Assembly (NCBI GenBank): GCA_014238945.1 | Contig: JABAAB010000115.1 | Coordinates: 62,001 to 126,000 of the forward strand | DNA: 64,000 bases | Reading direction: 5' to 3' | Source: Lysobacterales bacterium | GTDB taxonomy: Bacteria > Pseudomonadota > Gammaproteobacteria > Xanthomonadales > SZUA-36 | Shown: one piece after another, positions 1 through 6,728 of the stretch | Numbering within the stretch: the first letter of the stretch is position 1 | How the letters are laid out: each line of letters begins with the position of its first letter | Program-made: the position numbers and the translations under genes | Notes under the pieces: model-generated | Databases searched by the model: none | What the model saw: only the letters and a program-made list of their open reading frames with translations | Told to the model about the DNA's origin: nothing

Positions 1-924
1 ATCTGCACATTTGAGACTTATATCAAGTCTTTCTACAGTCAGTGCAGTCTGCAGTCGGGCTACTTTTTCCTGGTGAATGTCTGTCCATGTACCGATAATC
101 TGGTAGGGCTTTCCTTGTTCATTATTGATTACAGTGCGTGATTCACCAATCCAGCGTAGTCCCCCATCCGGTAATTTAAGACGATATTCAATGTATTCAT
201 GACCATTTCTGCGTAAAGCTTTCAAATCCGGCTTTATGAGATCACGGTCGTCTTCGTGGACTAACTGTGGCCAGAATGCAGCGGTTGTAGTGATGTCGGC
301 TGGGGAGTAACCAAATACTTTTTCAACATTGGGACTCACGTAGGCTACTGGAAGACTGCCTGTGGTCTTGCGTGTATACAAAACGATGGGACTGGTTTGT
401 AGCAGATATTCAATCATTTCCCGGGTTTTCTGTTTTTCCACATCGGCCTGGGAATCTGCACTTTTATCCCGGAACACCCCGATGTAGCCCTTGTTGCCGT
501 AATCATTGATTGGCCGGACGGTCAACTTGATGGGGAATTCACTGCTATCTGCCTTGCGGCCCATAATTTCATAGTTGACACCCATTAAAGTATCGGATTC
601 GGGTGATCCACCCGACATGATTTTCTCATGTTCTTTGCGGATCAACTTTGGAAGCAGGAACAGGAAGCTCTTGCACAGAACATTCTGCTCCTGGTAGCCG
701 AACATGAACTGTGCGGCCATGTTGAAACTGCGAATCTGGCCACTCTGATCCGTGGTGATGATTCCATCGGTAGAGGAGTTCAGAATTCCCCGAATATAGT
801 CATCTGAGTCCTCGTTCAGTTTTTCACGTTCCAGGTGATTGACCCGTTTTGTCCAGGCATACAACAACAGTGAGAGCACTGCGGTAGTGATCGCGAGTAT
901 CCAGTTTAGCAATTCAGCAGTCAA
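1..924 (-). CDS. PAS-domain membrane sensor, partial (C-terminus beyond window)
   Basis: The minus strand is open from a TTG at 924 to the window edge (308 codons, no stop). An AGGA sequence lies about 8 bases before the TTG; the only nearby ATG frame stops after eight codons, so I chose the TTG. The protein begins with one membrane helix (about residues 6-24), then a linker, then a first PAS domain (about 40-160, with the typical start 'ILNSSTDGIITTD') and a second PAS/PAC pair (about 170-300, with 'WTDIHQEKVARLQ' at the end). The output domain is outside the window, so histidine kinase, hybrid kinase or GGDEF cannot be decided. The neighbouring NarL-type regulator and REC-Hpt protein make a (hybrid) kinase the best guess by context. 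Confidence 0.8.
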   Translation of the reverse strand, partial: MTAELLNWILAITTAVLSLLLYAWTKRVNHLEREKLNEDSDDYIRGILNSSTDGIITTDQSGQIRSFNMAAQFMFGYQEQNVLCKSFLFLLPKLIRKEHEKIMSGGSPESDTLMGVNYEIMGRKADSSEFPIKLTVRPINDYGNKGYIGVFRDKSADSQADVEKQKTREMIEYLLQTSPIVLYTRKTTGSLPVAYVSPNVEKVFGYSPADITTTAAFWPQLVHEDDRDLIKPDLKALRRNGHEYIEYRLKLPDGGLRWIGESRTVINNEQGKPYQIIGTWTDIHQEKVARLQTALTVERLDISLKCAD

Positions 925-1424
925 AGTGGTTCATCCTCATTGTGCCTGCACGTGACTCCAGGACAAGAACTCCCGGACCAGTAGAATTGAAGCAATACCG
1001 GAGCGCCAACAAACCATGGGTATGTGTATAGTTTGTCAGCTGATTTCCGTTAGTTTTCATGTTTTCTTCGTATGTCGATGCCGTTGATCATCAGAATTGC
1101 CTGAATGGTTGTGCCTGATGATTTCTGTCGAACCCCTCCGTGATCTGGATTTCCACCCAGGGTGCGGTTGCCTGAAAATTGGCCTCCTGCAGTTACAGAA
1201 CAAATGTGCGCCAAAATCGAGATACGGTCTACTGTAGAAATTGCCAGACTTGTCCTGTAAATATGCATGTTTGCCAGCTATTGCTTCCATTTTCTTGTGT
1301 CAATTGATCGCCTTGGAAGCTGTTGCAAAAATCTGGTTGGGCCAACGTAGTTTGCGATGGGTTGGGAAGGCCGGACAGCCAACTTGAAACCAGGATGTGG
1401 TATAAGTCAAAAAACGACTGAAAA
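925..1424. other. Gene-free stretch
   Basis: About 500 bases between the PAS sensor start and a small zinc-ribbon-like ORF. Two overlapping minus-strand ORFs of 72 and 77 codons occur here, but they lie in different frames, show no recognisable domain and no convincing ribosome binding site. I see no hairpin with a T-run and no RNA gene. It probably holds the sensor's promoter. Confidence 0.5.
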
Positions 1425-1703
1425 TTGCTGTGGCAGCAAATGTCAGTATGTGTTAATTTTTATGGTGGGTGTGGGGGTGCCAGTATATTTCTGAAACTCA
1501 GCCATCTGATTTTGACCGATCCAGAGGACAGAACTATCAAATTTGAATTCTTAAAACAATTAAACTGCAAACACAGTTACAGAAGAGATGCTACCTTTCG
1601 CCAATTAAAGAAGGATGATGACAAGGTTTTGTGGGTGTGCCCCAAATGTAACAAAGTCGTAGAACGTGATCGTTGGAATCCGCCGGACGGAGTAAAAAGG
1701 TAG
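1425..1703 (+). CDS. Small CxxC (zinc-ribbon-like) protein, unknown
   Basis: A 92-codon ORF whose second half looks protein-like: charged residues, then a Cys-x-His about residue 49 and 'VCPKCNKVVERDRW' at about 71-84, which together could bind one zinc. The first 28 residues are less convincing, and a start at an internal TTG (about codon 29) is possible. I do not recognise the family and assign no function. It stands alone between the PAS sensor and the NarL-type regulator, both on the other strand. A chance ORF cannot be excluded. Confidence 0.45.
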   Translation: MLWQQMSVCVNFYGGCGGASIFLKLSHLILTDPEDRTIKFEFLKQLNCKHSYRRDATFRQLKKDDDKVLWVCPKCNKVVERDRWNPPDGVKR

Positions 1704-2036
1704 CGAATTTGGGGTGTTGGATGTGTAAGGCTCGTGTTCGGTCTTGCCGGTACTGGTGATTAAAAGTTATTGATAATTTCCCGGCCTGAAACGACTCAAC
1801 GCCGAGAGTCAAATCCATATGAACTCACGGCGTTGGTTGATTTAGCACGACAGTCAAATCCCTATGAACTCCCTGTGCTGGTTTGGCTAAAATCTTTTTC
1901 CTATCTTACTTTTGGCCCCTATTGCGTTTGCTGTTTTTTGCCACAAGCCCATGTTCAGGTATTTCGATAAGTGGTGTTACTGTTAGAATTAACAGGCTTA
2001 TCAAGTAAAAATACGAGAAATTAACGAGGCGATACG
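1704..2036. other. Gene-free stretch holding two look-alike hairpins
   Basis: About 330 bases after the small zinc-ribbon ORF and before the end of the NarL-type regulator. A TTG-started 66-codon ORF crosses it (1770-1970), with an imperfect repeat 'SNPYEL' spaced 15 codons apart, but the same DNA forms two stem-loops, listed separately. I see no other feature. Confidence 0.5.
1797..1881. repeat. Two tandem hairpins with the same loop and different stems
   Basis: Hairpin 1 pairs CAACGCCG (1797-1804) with CGGCGTTG (1828-1835), extended by GAGT (1806-1809) with ACTC (1823-1826). Hairpin 2, about 45 bases further, pairs AGCAC with GTGCT and AGT with ACT less perfectly. The loops are almost identical: CAAATCCATATGAACT and CAAATCCCTATGAACT. 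A constant loop on unlike stems suggests RNA or protein recognition of the loop. The 45-base period is also 15 codons, so a coding repeat is the alternative. No T-run follows, so a simple terminator is unlikely. Confidence 0.45.
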
Positions 2037-2672
2037 TTAACTGACAAATCCGTGTTTTATGGCATATTTGATCAGATCGGAATTGTTCTTGATATCCAGG
2101 TCTTCCATGATCTGATATTTATGAAATGCTACCGTTCTGGGTGTGATGTTCAGGGTAGAGGCGATCTGCTTCATGGTGTTGCCTTCTGCAAGTAATTGCA
2201 GCACTTCACGCTGTCGAAGGGTCAGCGTGCCGTGAATTTTCTGACCGCCGGGGTTCTTGATAAAGGCGCTGATCATGCCCCGGGCGATCTTTGGGGTTAC
2301 GTAGTTTCCTGAATTGAGTACAACATCAATGGCCTGAAATAATTCGGAGGCGGCAGAACTCTTCAGCAGATACCCATTGGCACCGATTCGGAAAGCCTCG
2401 GTAACCATGTCAGGGTCTTCATTCACTGTGAGGAAAATCAATTTGATATCGGGAAGCTTTTTTTTCAGTTTTTCACCCGCATCAAAACCGTTCAGATTGG
2501 GCATTGCAATATCAAGGACTACCACGTCTGGATTCAGTTTTGTTACTTGCGACAGCATCTCCCTGCCATCAGTTGCAGTACCAACGATATCGTATTTGGA
2601 TTCAAGCAGATTACTGAATGCTTCCAAAAGCAGTGAATGATCGTCGGTAAGAAAAACGCGCGGACGCCGCAT
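2037..2672 (-). CDS. NarL/FixJ-family response regulator
   Basis: A 211-residue two-component regulator. The receiver domain (about 4-120) has the acidic pair D10/D11, the phospho-acceptor D54 in 'VVVLDIAMP', T82 and K104, so phosphorylation chemistry is intact. A LuxR-type helix-turn-helix follows (about 147-205, 'LTLRQREVLQLLAEG', 'IASTLNITPRTVAFHK'). Length and layout are normal for the family. It would bind DNA as a dimer after phosphorylation. It is divergent from the REC-Hpt gene at 2837, with about 160 bases between, and lies on the same strand as the PAS sensor at the left edge. These three are the likely members of one phosphorelay; the partner kinase and target genes are not visible. 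Confidence 0.9.
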   Translation of the reverse strand: MRRPRVFLTDDHSLLLEAFSNLLESKYDIVGTATDGREMLSQVTKLNPDVVVLDIAMPNLNGFDAGEKLKKKLPDIKLIFLTVNEDPDMVTEAFRIGANGYLLKSSAASELFQAIDVVLNSGNYVTPKIARGMISAFIKNPGGQKIHGTLTLRQREVLQLLAEGNTMKQIASTLNITPRTVAFHKYQIMEDLDIKNNSDLIKYAIKHGFVS

Positions 2673-2836
2673 TTGTTACCCCGTTTGCTTCCTCTTAAGC
2701 ATACTATGCCATTAATACGGAATTGCTGCATCATGTTCAGGGCAGGCGTAGAATTTGTTCATGATCAGAATTTACAGATATCACCAGTTTAAATGCGCCA
2801 GGTACTTGTCCGCCAGGTCAGAATGGAATCAGTGAA

Positions 2837-3592
2837 GTGATTGACAGTATTGATGACAAAAATGTGACCCGAGCCCACATTCTGTTGGCCGAAGACGATG
2901 TCATAGGTCAGATTGTCACTGCCAGGGTACTTGAACAGGCGGGATACGGGGTGGATGTGGTAAATGATGGCAGGGAGGCACTTGACGCTTTGAAGAAGGA
3001 CAATTACGACCTCGTTGTCATGGATTGCCTGATGCCTGGAATGGACGGTTTTGCGGCTACCAAGGCCATCCGGGGTTCTGATTCACACATGTTGGATGAA
3101 AACATTCCTGTCATAGCGCTGTCGGCACTTGCCCAGTCCGGGGACCGGGAGAACTGTATCCGCTCAGGTATGAATGAATTTGTGAAGAAACCGGTTGATG
3201 CCGATGTCCTGGTTGCAGCCATAGAGCGTTGCCTTGATCGGAAAAACAGCAGTGCCGAATTGTCAGCCACGGAAACAGCAGATAACCCGGCATCCCAGCG
3301 CATGCTGGACCTTGAGTTTATGGATTCGGTCATTGACAAATTCTTGCGGGGAATACCCGAAGTAATGGCAGGCCTGCAGCAGGCGCTTGCGTCTGGTGAT
3401 CTCATCGAACTTGGAAGCATCAGCCACAAGTTGCGCGGGGCGGCGGATTTGCTGGAGGCTACGAGCCTTTCCCGACATGCAAAGGAACTTGAGCGGGCGG
3501 GCAGGGGTGGAGAACTTGAGCTGGCTGACCAGCTTACACCCCGATTGATTGAAGAATTGAAGAAATTGACGGCTGCCCTGTCGGATGGTTAG
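2837..3592 (+). CDS. Receiver-Hpt phosphorelay protein
   Basis: A 251-residue cytoplasmic protein with no DNA-binding domain. An N-terminal receiver domain (about 13-135) carries E19/D20/D21, phospho-acceptor D63 in 'VVMDCLMPGMDGF' and the lysine K117 or K118. After a linker (135-155) comes a histidine phosphotransfer domain (about 158-245) with the phospho-histidine H197 in 'ISHKLRGAADLL'. The start is GTG at 2837; no better in-frame start is visible and the ribosome site is weak. It pairs naturally with a hybrid kinase and with the divergent NarL-type regulator: kinase to receiver D63, to Hpt H197, to the regulator's D54 is the inferred route. REC-Hpt without kinase is less common than Hpt attached to the kinase itself. 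Confidence 0.85.
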   Translation: MIDSIDDKNVTRAHILLAEDDVIGQIVTARVLEQAGYGVDVVNDGREALDALKKDNYDLVVMDCLMPGMDGFAATKAIRGSDSHMLDENIPVIALSALAQSGDRENCIRSGMNEFVKKPVDADVLVAAIERCLDRKNSSAELSATETADNPASQRMLDLEFMDSVIDKFLRGIPEVMAGLQQALASGDLIELGSISHKLRGAADLLEATSLSRHAKELERAGRGGELELADQLTPRLIEELKKLTAALSDG

Positions 3593-3668
3593 CGGGAATT
3601 CAAATCCCAGGCCGGGTTTTGTACGAGTTAATGGCCATTATTCAGGTTTAGATTTCAATTTTGTATTG

Positions 3669-3685
3669 ACCTGATGCAATCAGGT
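3669..3685. other. Short perfect inverted repeat
   Basis: ACCTGAT, a three-base spacer, then ATCAGGT. It lies in the gap between the REC-Hpt gene and the MerR region. No T-run follows on either strand, so a terminator role is doubtful; a protein-binding site or a transcript-end hairpin are both possible. Confidence 0.3.
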
Positions 3686-3738
3686 TCCGTGGCGGTCGGT
3701 GCAAGTAATCATTCAATAAAAATGAGCAACAATTACCT

Positions 3739-3852
3739 TCATAGCATCAACCCCACAACCAGTATTACCAATCGGCCGACTGGACCTGGCGGGGTCAAAG
3801 TACCCTGTGGGTCAAATTGAAAAACTTTATCCATTGGTTTTCTGATGGTCAT
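3739..3852 (-). CDS. Possible 37-residue microprotein or gene remnant under a MerR-type promoter
   Basis: An ATG at 3852 opens 37 codons ending at a TGA. The first part is polar with a Pro-rich stretch ('DPQGTLTPPGPVGR'), the end is a hydrophobic run ('LVILVVGLML'). It starts about 30 bases downstream of a leftward promoter with MerR-family geometry (listed separately). Only a weak AGAG lies before the ATG. It could be a tiny membrane protein, or the surviving start of a larger membrane-protein gene cut by the stop; I find no continuation in any frame. I do not recognise it with certainty. Confidence 0.3.
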   Translation of the reverse strand: MTIRKPMDKVFQFDPQGTLTPPGPVGRLVILVVGLML

Positions 3853-3885
3853 CTTGATGGGCTCTGAACTACGGGTTAATAATGG

Positions 3886-3916
3886 AGTCTAGTACCTGCA
3901 GTAACTACAGGTTCAA
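3886..3916 (-). promoter_or_regulatory. MerR-family operator inside a 19-bp-spaced leftward promoter
   Basis: Read on the minus strand, a -35 TTGAAC (3916-3911) and a -10 TAGACT (3891-3886) are separated by 19 bases, the long spacing typical of MerR-activated promoters. The spacer holds the near-perfect palindrome ACCTGCAGTAACTACAGGT (3894-3912, eight of nine pairs match). The rightward reading has poorer boxes (TAGTAC and AAGTAA). It lies directly before the merR-like gene, so self-regulation is likely, with the activated promoter pointing left. Confidence 0.6.
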
Positions 3917-3954
3917 GTAAATTTATGAGTAACTTGTCAGGAGATTCATTTCCC

Positions 3955-4344
3955 ATGGGGATGGGACATTTATCCCGTTCGACTCAATGCAGTCCGGAAA
4001 CCATCAGATATTGTGAGCAGCAGGGACTGCTCTGCGTAGCCGAGCGCAGCAAAGGTGTTCACAGAAAATTTAGGGAAACCCATTACAAGATGCTGAAGGG
4101 CATCTTGCATGCCGAACACCTGGATTTCGGACAATATGACGACCGGCGACTGGTGGAAATGGCGGACCCAGCAAAGACAGATTGTGACAATGTTCAGGAC
4201 TTGGCCGCTCAGAAGTTAAGTGAGACTCGTGCCAAAATCAGGGATTTGCGGCAATTGGAAAAGTCACTCGAAACCCTGTTTCGGAATTGTGAAACAGGCA
4301 GAGTATCGGCAGAATGCCCACTGATTGATTCGTTGATGGACTAG
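3955..4344 (+). CDS. MerR-family metal-responsive regulator
   Basis: A winged-helix regulator: the helix-turn-helix is 'LSRSTQCSPETIRYCEQQGLL', then a wing, a dimerisation coiled coil and a C-terminal metal loop ending 'CPLIDSL'. Numbered from the upstream ATG at 3925, cysteines lie at 87, 122 and 131. The spacings of 35 and 9 are the same as the mercury ligands of Tn MerR (82, 117, 126), and the flanking 'TDCD' and 'ECPLI' match too. Hg(II) sensing is therefore plausible, though lead, zinc and cadmium sensors share part of the pattern. I set the start at 3955, which has AGGAG 11 bases upstream and leaves the operator free; 3925 is the alternative and matches MerR's own N-terminal length. No mer, zntA or cadA gene is visible; the next genes are a DUF3108 protein and a protease. 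Confidence 0.75.
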   Translation: MGMGHLSRSTQCSPETIRYCEQQGLLCVAERSKGVHRKFRETHYKMLKGILHAEHLDFGQYDDRRLVEMADPAKTDCDNVQDLAAQKLSETRAKIRDLRQLEKSLETLFRNCETGRVSAECPLIDSLMD

Positions 4345-4350
4345 GGCACT

Positions 4351-5130
4351 ATGCAATTTATGGAATTGTGGAGCAGAGTTTGGCCCAGGTGTCTGTTGAC
4401 CTGCTTTATATGTACATCAACACCCGCTGACGCGCTGCATAAAGATTGTGGCTCAGCACCGTTGCCATACCAGGCAACCTACACGGTTGAGCGAAACGGC
4501 AAGTTGGTTGGATTGATGCAGGTAGTGCTGGAAGAGACAGGGGAGGGTTCCTATAGCTATACAATGGATAGCCGATTGAAGTGGGGAATGTTTCATCCCC
4601 ATATCCAGCAGTCATCAAGGTTTGATTGGGTAAATGAGACCTTCAAACCGGTGAGCTTTCTGTCAACCCAAAGGGCTGCTTTCCTGAGCAGAAAAGAGAC
4701 GGTGGAGTTCGACTGGGTAATCTTGAAGGCCACAGGAAGAAAGAAAATGCGCAGGTTTGAACTGGACATCAAACCGGGAATGCAGGACAAGTTAACCATT
4801 AACCTGGAGCTTGCCCGGGCTTTGTGCAATGGTGAAACTCATTTTGATGAAAATGTGGTCAGCGGTCCGCTGCTTAAGCCATACATTTATAAGTGGCAGG
4901 CGAATGAGTCCCTGCAAACCGAAATGGGTTTATTACAGGTGATCCATGTCAGACGAGGGTCTTCAAAGACGAAAAAACAGACCGACTCCTGGCATGCAAA
5001 AGAGGCGCGGTTTCTGCCGGTTAAAATCGTCTATCGAAACAAGGGTGAAGAATCGGTAGCCAGGATTACCGCAATTTCATTTGATAACACGCAGGAAGTT
5101 GTTTCCGGCGCTACGGCAGCCACCGAGTAA
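4351..5130 (+). CDS. DUF3108-domain exported protein
   Basis: A 259-residue protein with a hydrophobic N-terminal segment (about 8-28, 'WPRCLLTCFICTSTPADA') that reads as a signal peptide. The rest resembles DUF3108: 'YQATYTVERNGKLVG', repeated beta strands, and 'LRYNL'-type core strands with conserved Lys/Arg late in the protein. The family is periplasmic and of unknown biochemical role, often encoded beside envelope genes. It begins 6 bases after the merR stop and is followed 6 bases later by a lipoprotein protease, so these three probably share a transcript. Start ATG at 4351; the second ATG at 4360 is also possible. Confidence 0.75.
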   Translation: MQFMELWSRVWPRCLLTCFICTSTPADALHKDCGSAPLPYQATYTVERNGKLVGLMQVVLEETGEGSYSYTMDSRLKWGMFHPHIQQSSRFDWVNETFKPVSFLSTQRAAFLSRKETVEFDWVILKATGRKKMRRFELDIKPGMQDKLTINLELARALCNGETHFDENVVSGPLLKPYIYKWQANESLQTEMGLLQVIHVRRGSSKTKKQTDSWHAKEARFLPVKIVYRNKGEESVARITAISFDNTQEVVSGATAATE

Positions 5131-5136
5131 AATTGA

Positions 5137-5940
5137 ATGATCCAAAAACTCCTGATTTTATCAAGCTTGTTATTACTGGCTTGCTGCGCAACCAGCCCAA
5201 CCGGTCGTCACCAGTTGCTGTTGGTTTCGGAGGAAACGGCCATTGCAGCATCCAAAGAGGCCTATCTTTCAACCGTTAGTGAAATGGACAAGAACGGTAG
5301 GATTGATAACGGTGCGGCAGTCAATGCGCGAATACGGATGATCACCGGCCGTTTGGTGACCGAAGCCATTAGAATGCGTCCGGATACTGCAGAATGGGAG
5401 TGGAGCATCATCGTGATTGACGACCCCGAAAGTGTCAATGCCTGGAGCATGGCCGGTGGGAGGATGGCCATCTATACGGGACTATTGCAGCAAATAAAAC
5501 CCACCAATGATGAACTTGCACAGATCATGGGGCACGAGATATCCCACGCATTGGCCAGACATACGGCGGAAAAAATGTCCTTGCAAATGGCCACCAGTGT
5601 CGGTGTTGCGGCGGTCGGTGTAGCCACCGACAACGATGAGATTGCACTGACCGGGGCGGCATTGGCCGCCGCACTTGCTGTTTCCCTGCCCAACAGCCGT
5701 TCAGCAGAAAAAGAGGCCGACAGGATGGGCATTGAATTGGCCGCCAAAGCCGGATATGACCCATACGCCGCTGTCAGTCTCTGGGAAAAAATGGGGTCAC
5801 TGCCCGGATCACAGATCCCACAATTTCTGAGCACCCACCCGAATCCTCAAAATCGCCTGCAACGGTTGAACAGGCTGGCGGCGAAAATGATGGATCATTA
5901 CCAACCGGATGAAACACATACTGTTTTCCTGCTGCAGTAA
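5137..5940 (+). CDS. M48-family lipoprotein metalloprotease
   Basis: A 267-residue zinc protease anchored as a lipoprotein: 'LLLLACCATS' is a signal peptide with a lipobox near C16/C17. The peptidase M48 core has the zinc motif HEISH (H133, E134, H137) and the third ligand region 'AEKEADRMG' (E193). 'VNAWSMAGGRMAIYTGLL' before the active site is typical of the Oma1/LoiP-like branch, which degrades misfolded outer-membrane or periplasmic proteins. No TPR tail (as in BepA) is present, which fits LoiP/YcaL size. It directly follows the DUF3108 gene and likely shares its transcript. All catalytic residues are present. Confidence 0.9.
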   Translation: MIQKLLILSSLLLLACCATSPTGRHQLLLVSEETAIAASKEAYLSTVSEMDKNGRIDNGAAVNARIRMITGRLVTEAIRMRPDTAEWEWSIIVIDDPESVNAWSMAGGRMAIYTGLLQQIKPTNDELAQIMGHEISHALARHTAEKMSLQMATSVGVAAVGVATDNDEIALTGAALAAALAVSLPNSRSAEKEADRMGIELAAKAGYDPYAAVSLWEKMGSLPGSQIPQFLSTHPNPQNRLQRLNRLAAKMMDHYQPDETHTVFLLQ

Positions 5941-6173
5941 TAATCTGTCAGTTCTTTATTGAATATCCTACCGCAATAAATCTGCAAAAAATACCGCAAA
6001 AACCCAATTCCGGTCCGTGTTAACTACTAAATACTGGGCTTTGTAAAAATGACACTGGGTCAAATAATCAACACCATTGTGTTAAACACGTTGACAGATA
6101 CCAACTTCCTCGGTGCCCGCTGGTACTTTTATACAGGAGTACTTGAAGAGAAAATCAGGAGGAGTGCTCGAAA

Positions 6174-6689
6174 ATGACCACATTTAGGAATGTCAAACGA
6201 ATCAGAACCAAGCACCACTACAACGGTACGATTTTAGCCCAGCAAGGCAGTATCACCCTCTCAACCCACGACATCGAGCTGAATTCACTGATCACCATCC
6301 TGCCATTTGAGGATTTGAGTGGCGACAGTGATCAGCACGGTTTTTGTGCTGATCTGGAGCGCGGGATTCTGTACTCACTGAGTGGAATTGAAAATCTGAG
6401 TATTACGGCCCGATTTGCCACTGCACCATTGGAAGATACCAGGACAGCAAAATCTGAAATTGGCCAAAAGGCAACCTTGTTCGCTGTACTCAAGGGCAGT
6501 GTTGAAAAAACTGGTGACCAGTGCAAAACCCTGGTCAAACTTGTTTCAGCCAGTGGCGACCACCAATTTTGGGCGGGTCTTTATTATCACGACCCACAGG
6601 GTGTAGATGGAATTCAATAGCAAATAGCAGACGCGGTTGTAACCGCGCTGCAGTGGCAAAATGCCCGGGCCACGCCGGCCGAAGTATAA
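6174..6689 (+). pseudogene. Broken TolB-like/adenylate-cyclase-associated domain gene
   Basis: The first open part (6174-6620, 148 codons) has the motif 'ITILPFEDLSGDSDQHGF', 'FAVLKGSVEKTGDQ' and 'HQFWAGLYYHD', which is the TolB-like (FlgO-related) domain usually found before TPR repeats or after a cyclase. It stops at TAG (6618-6620), but the same frame continues 'QIADAVVTALQW', exactly what the family has next, until TAA at 6687. So one nonsense change hit a codon that was probably Glu or Gln, and the C-terminal part is missing as well. A very good ribosome site (AGGAGGAG, 6160-6167) remains. It is probably a remnant; readthrough would give only about 22 more residues. Confidence 0.7.
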
Positions 6690-6728
6690 TTACTGGTCCC
6701 GATATGTCATCACGTGGATAGAGGGGCG

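Noticed and set aside
1050-1290. Two overlapping minus-strand ORFs of 72 and 77 codons
   Set aside because: Different frames over the same bases, no domain, no ribosome site; they look like chance.
1770-1970. 66-codon ORF with the SNPYEL repeat
   Set aside because: TTG start without ribosome site; the DNA forms hairpins and the rest is low in protein signal. Kept only as an alternative reading of the repeat.
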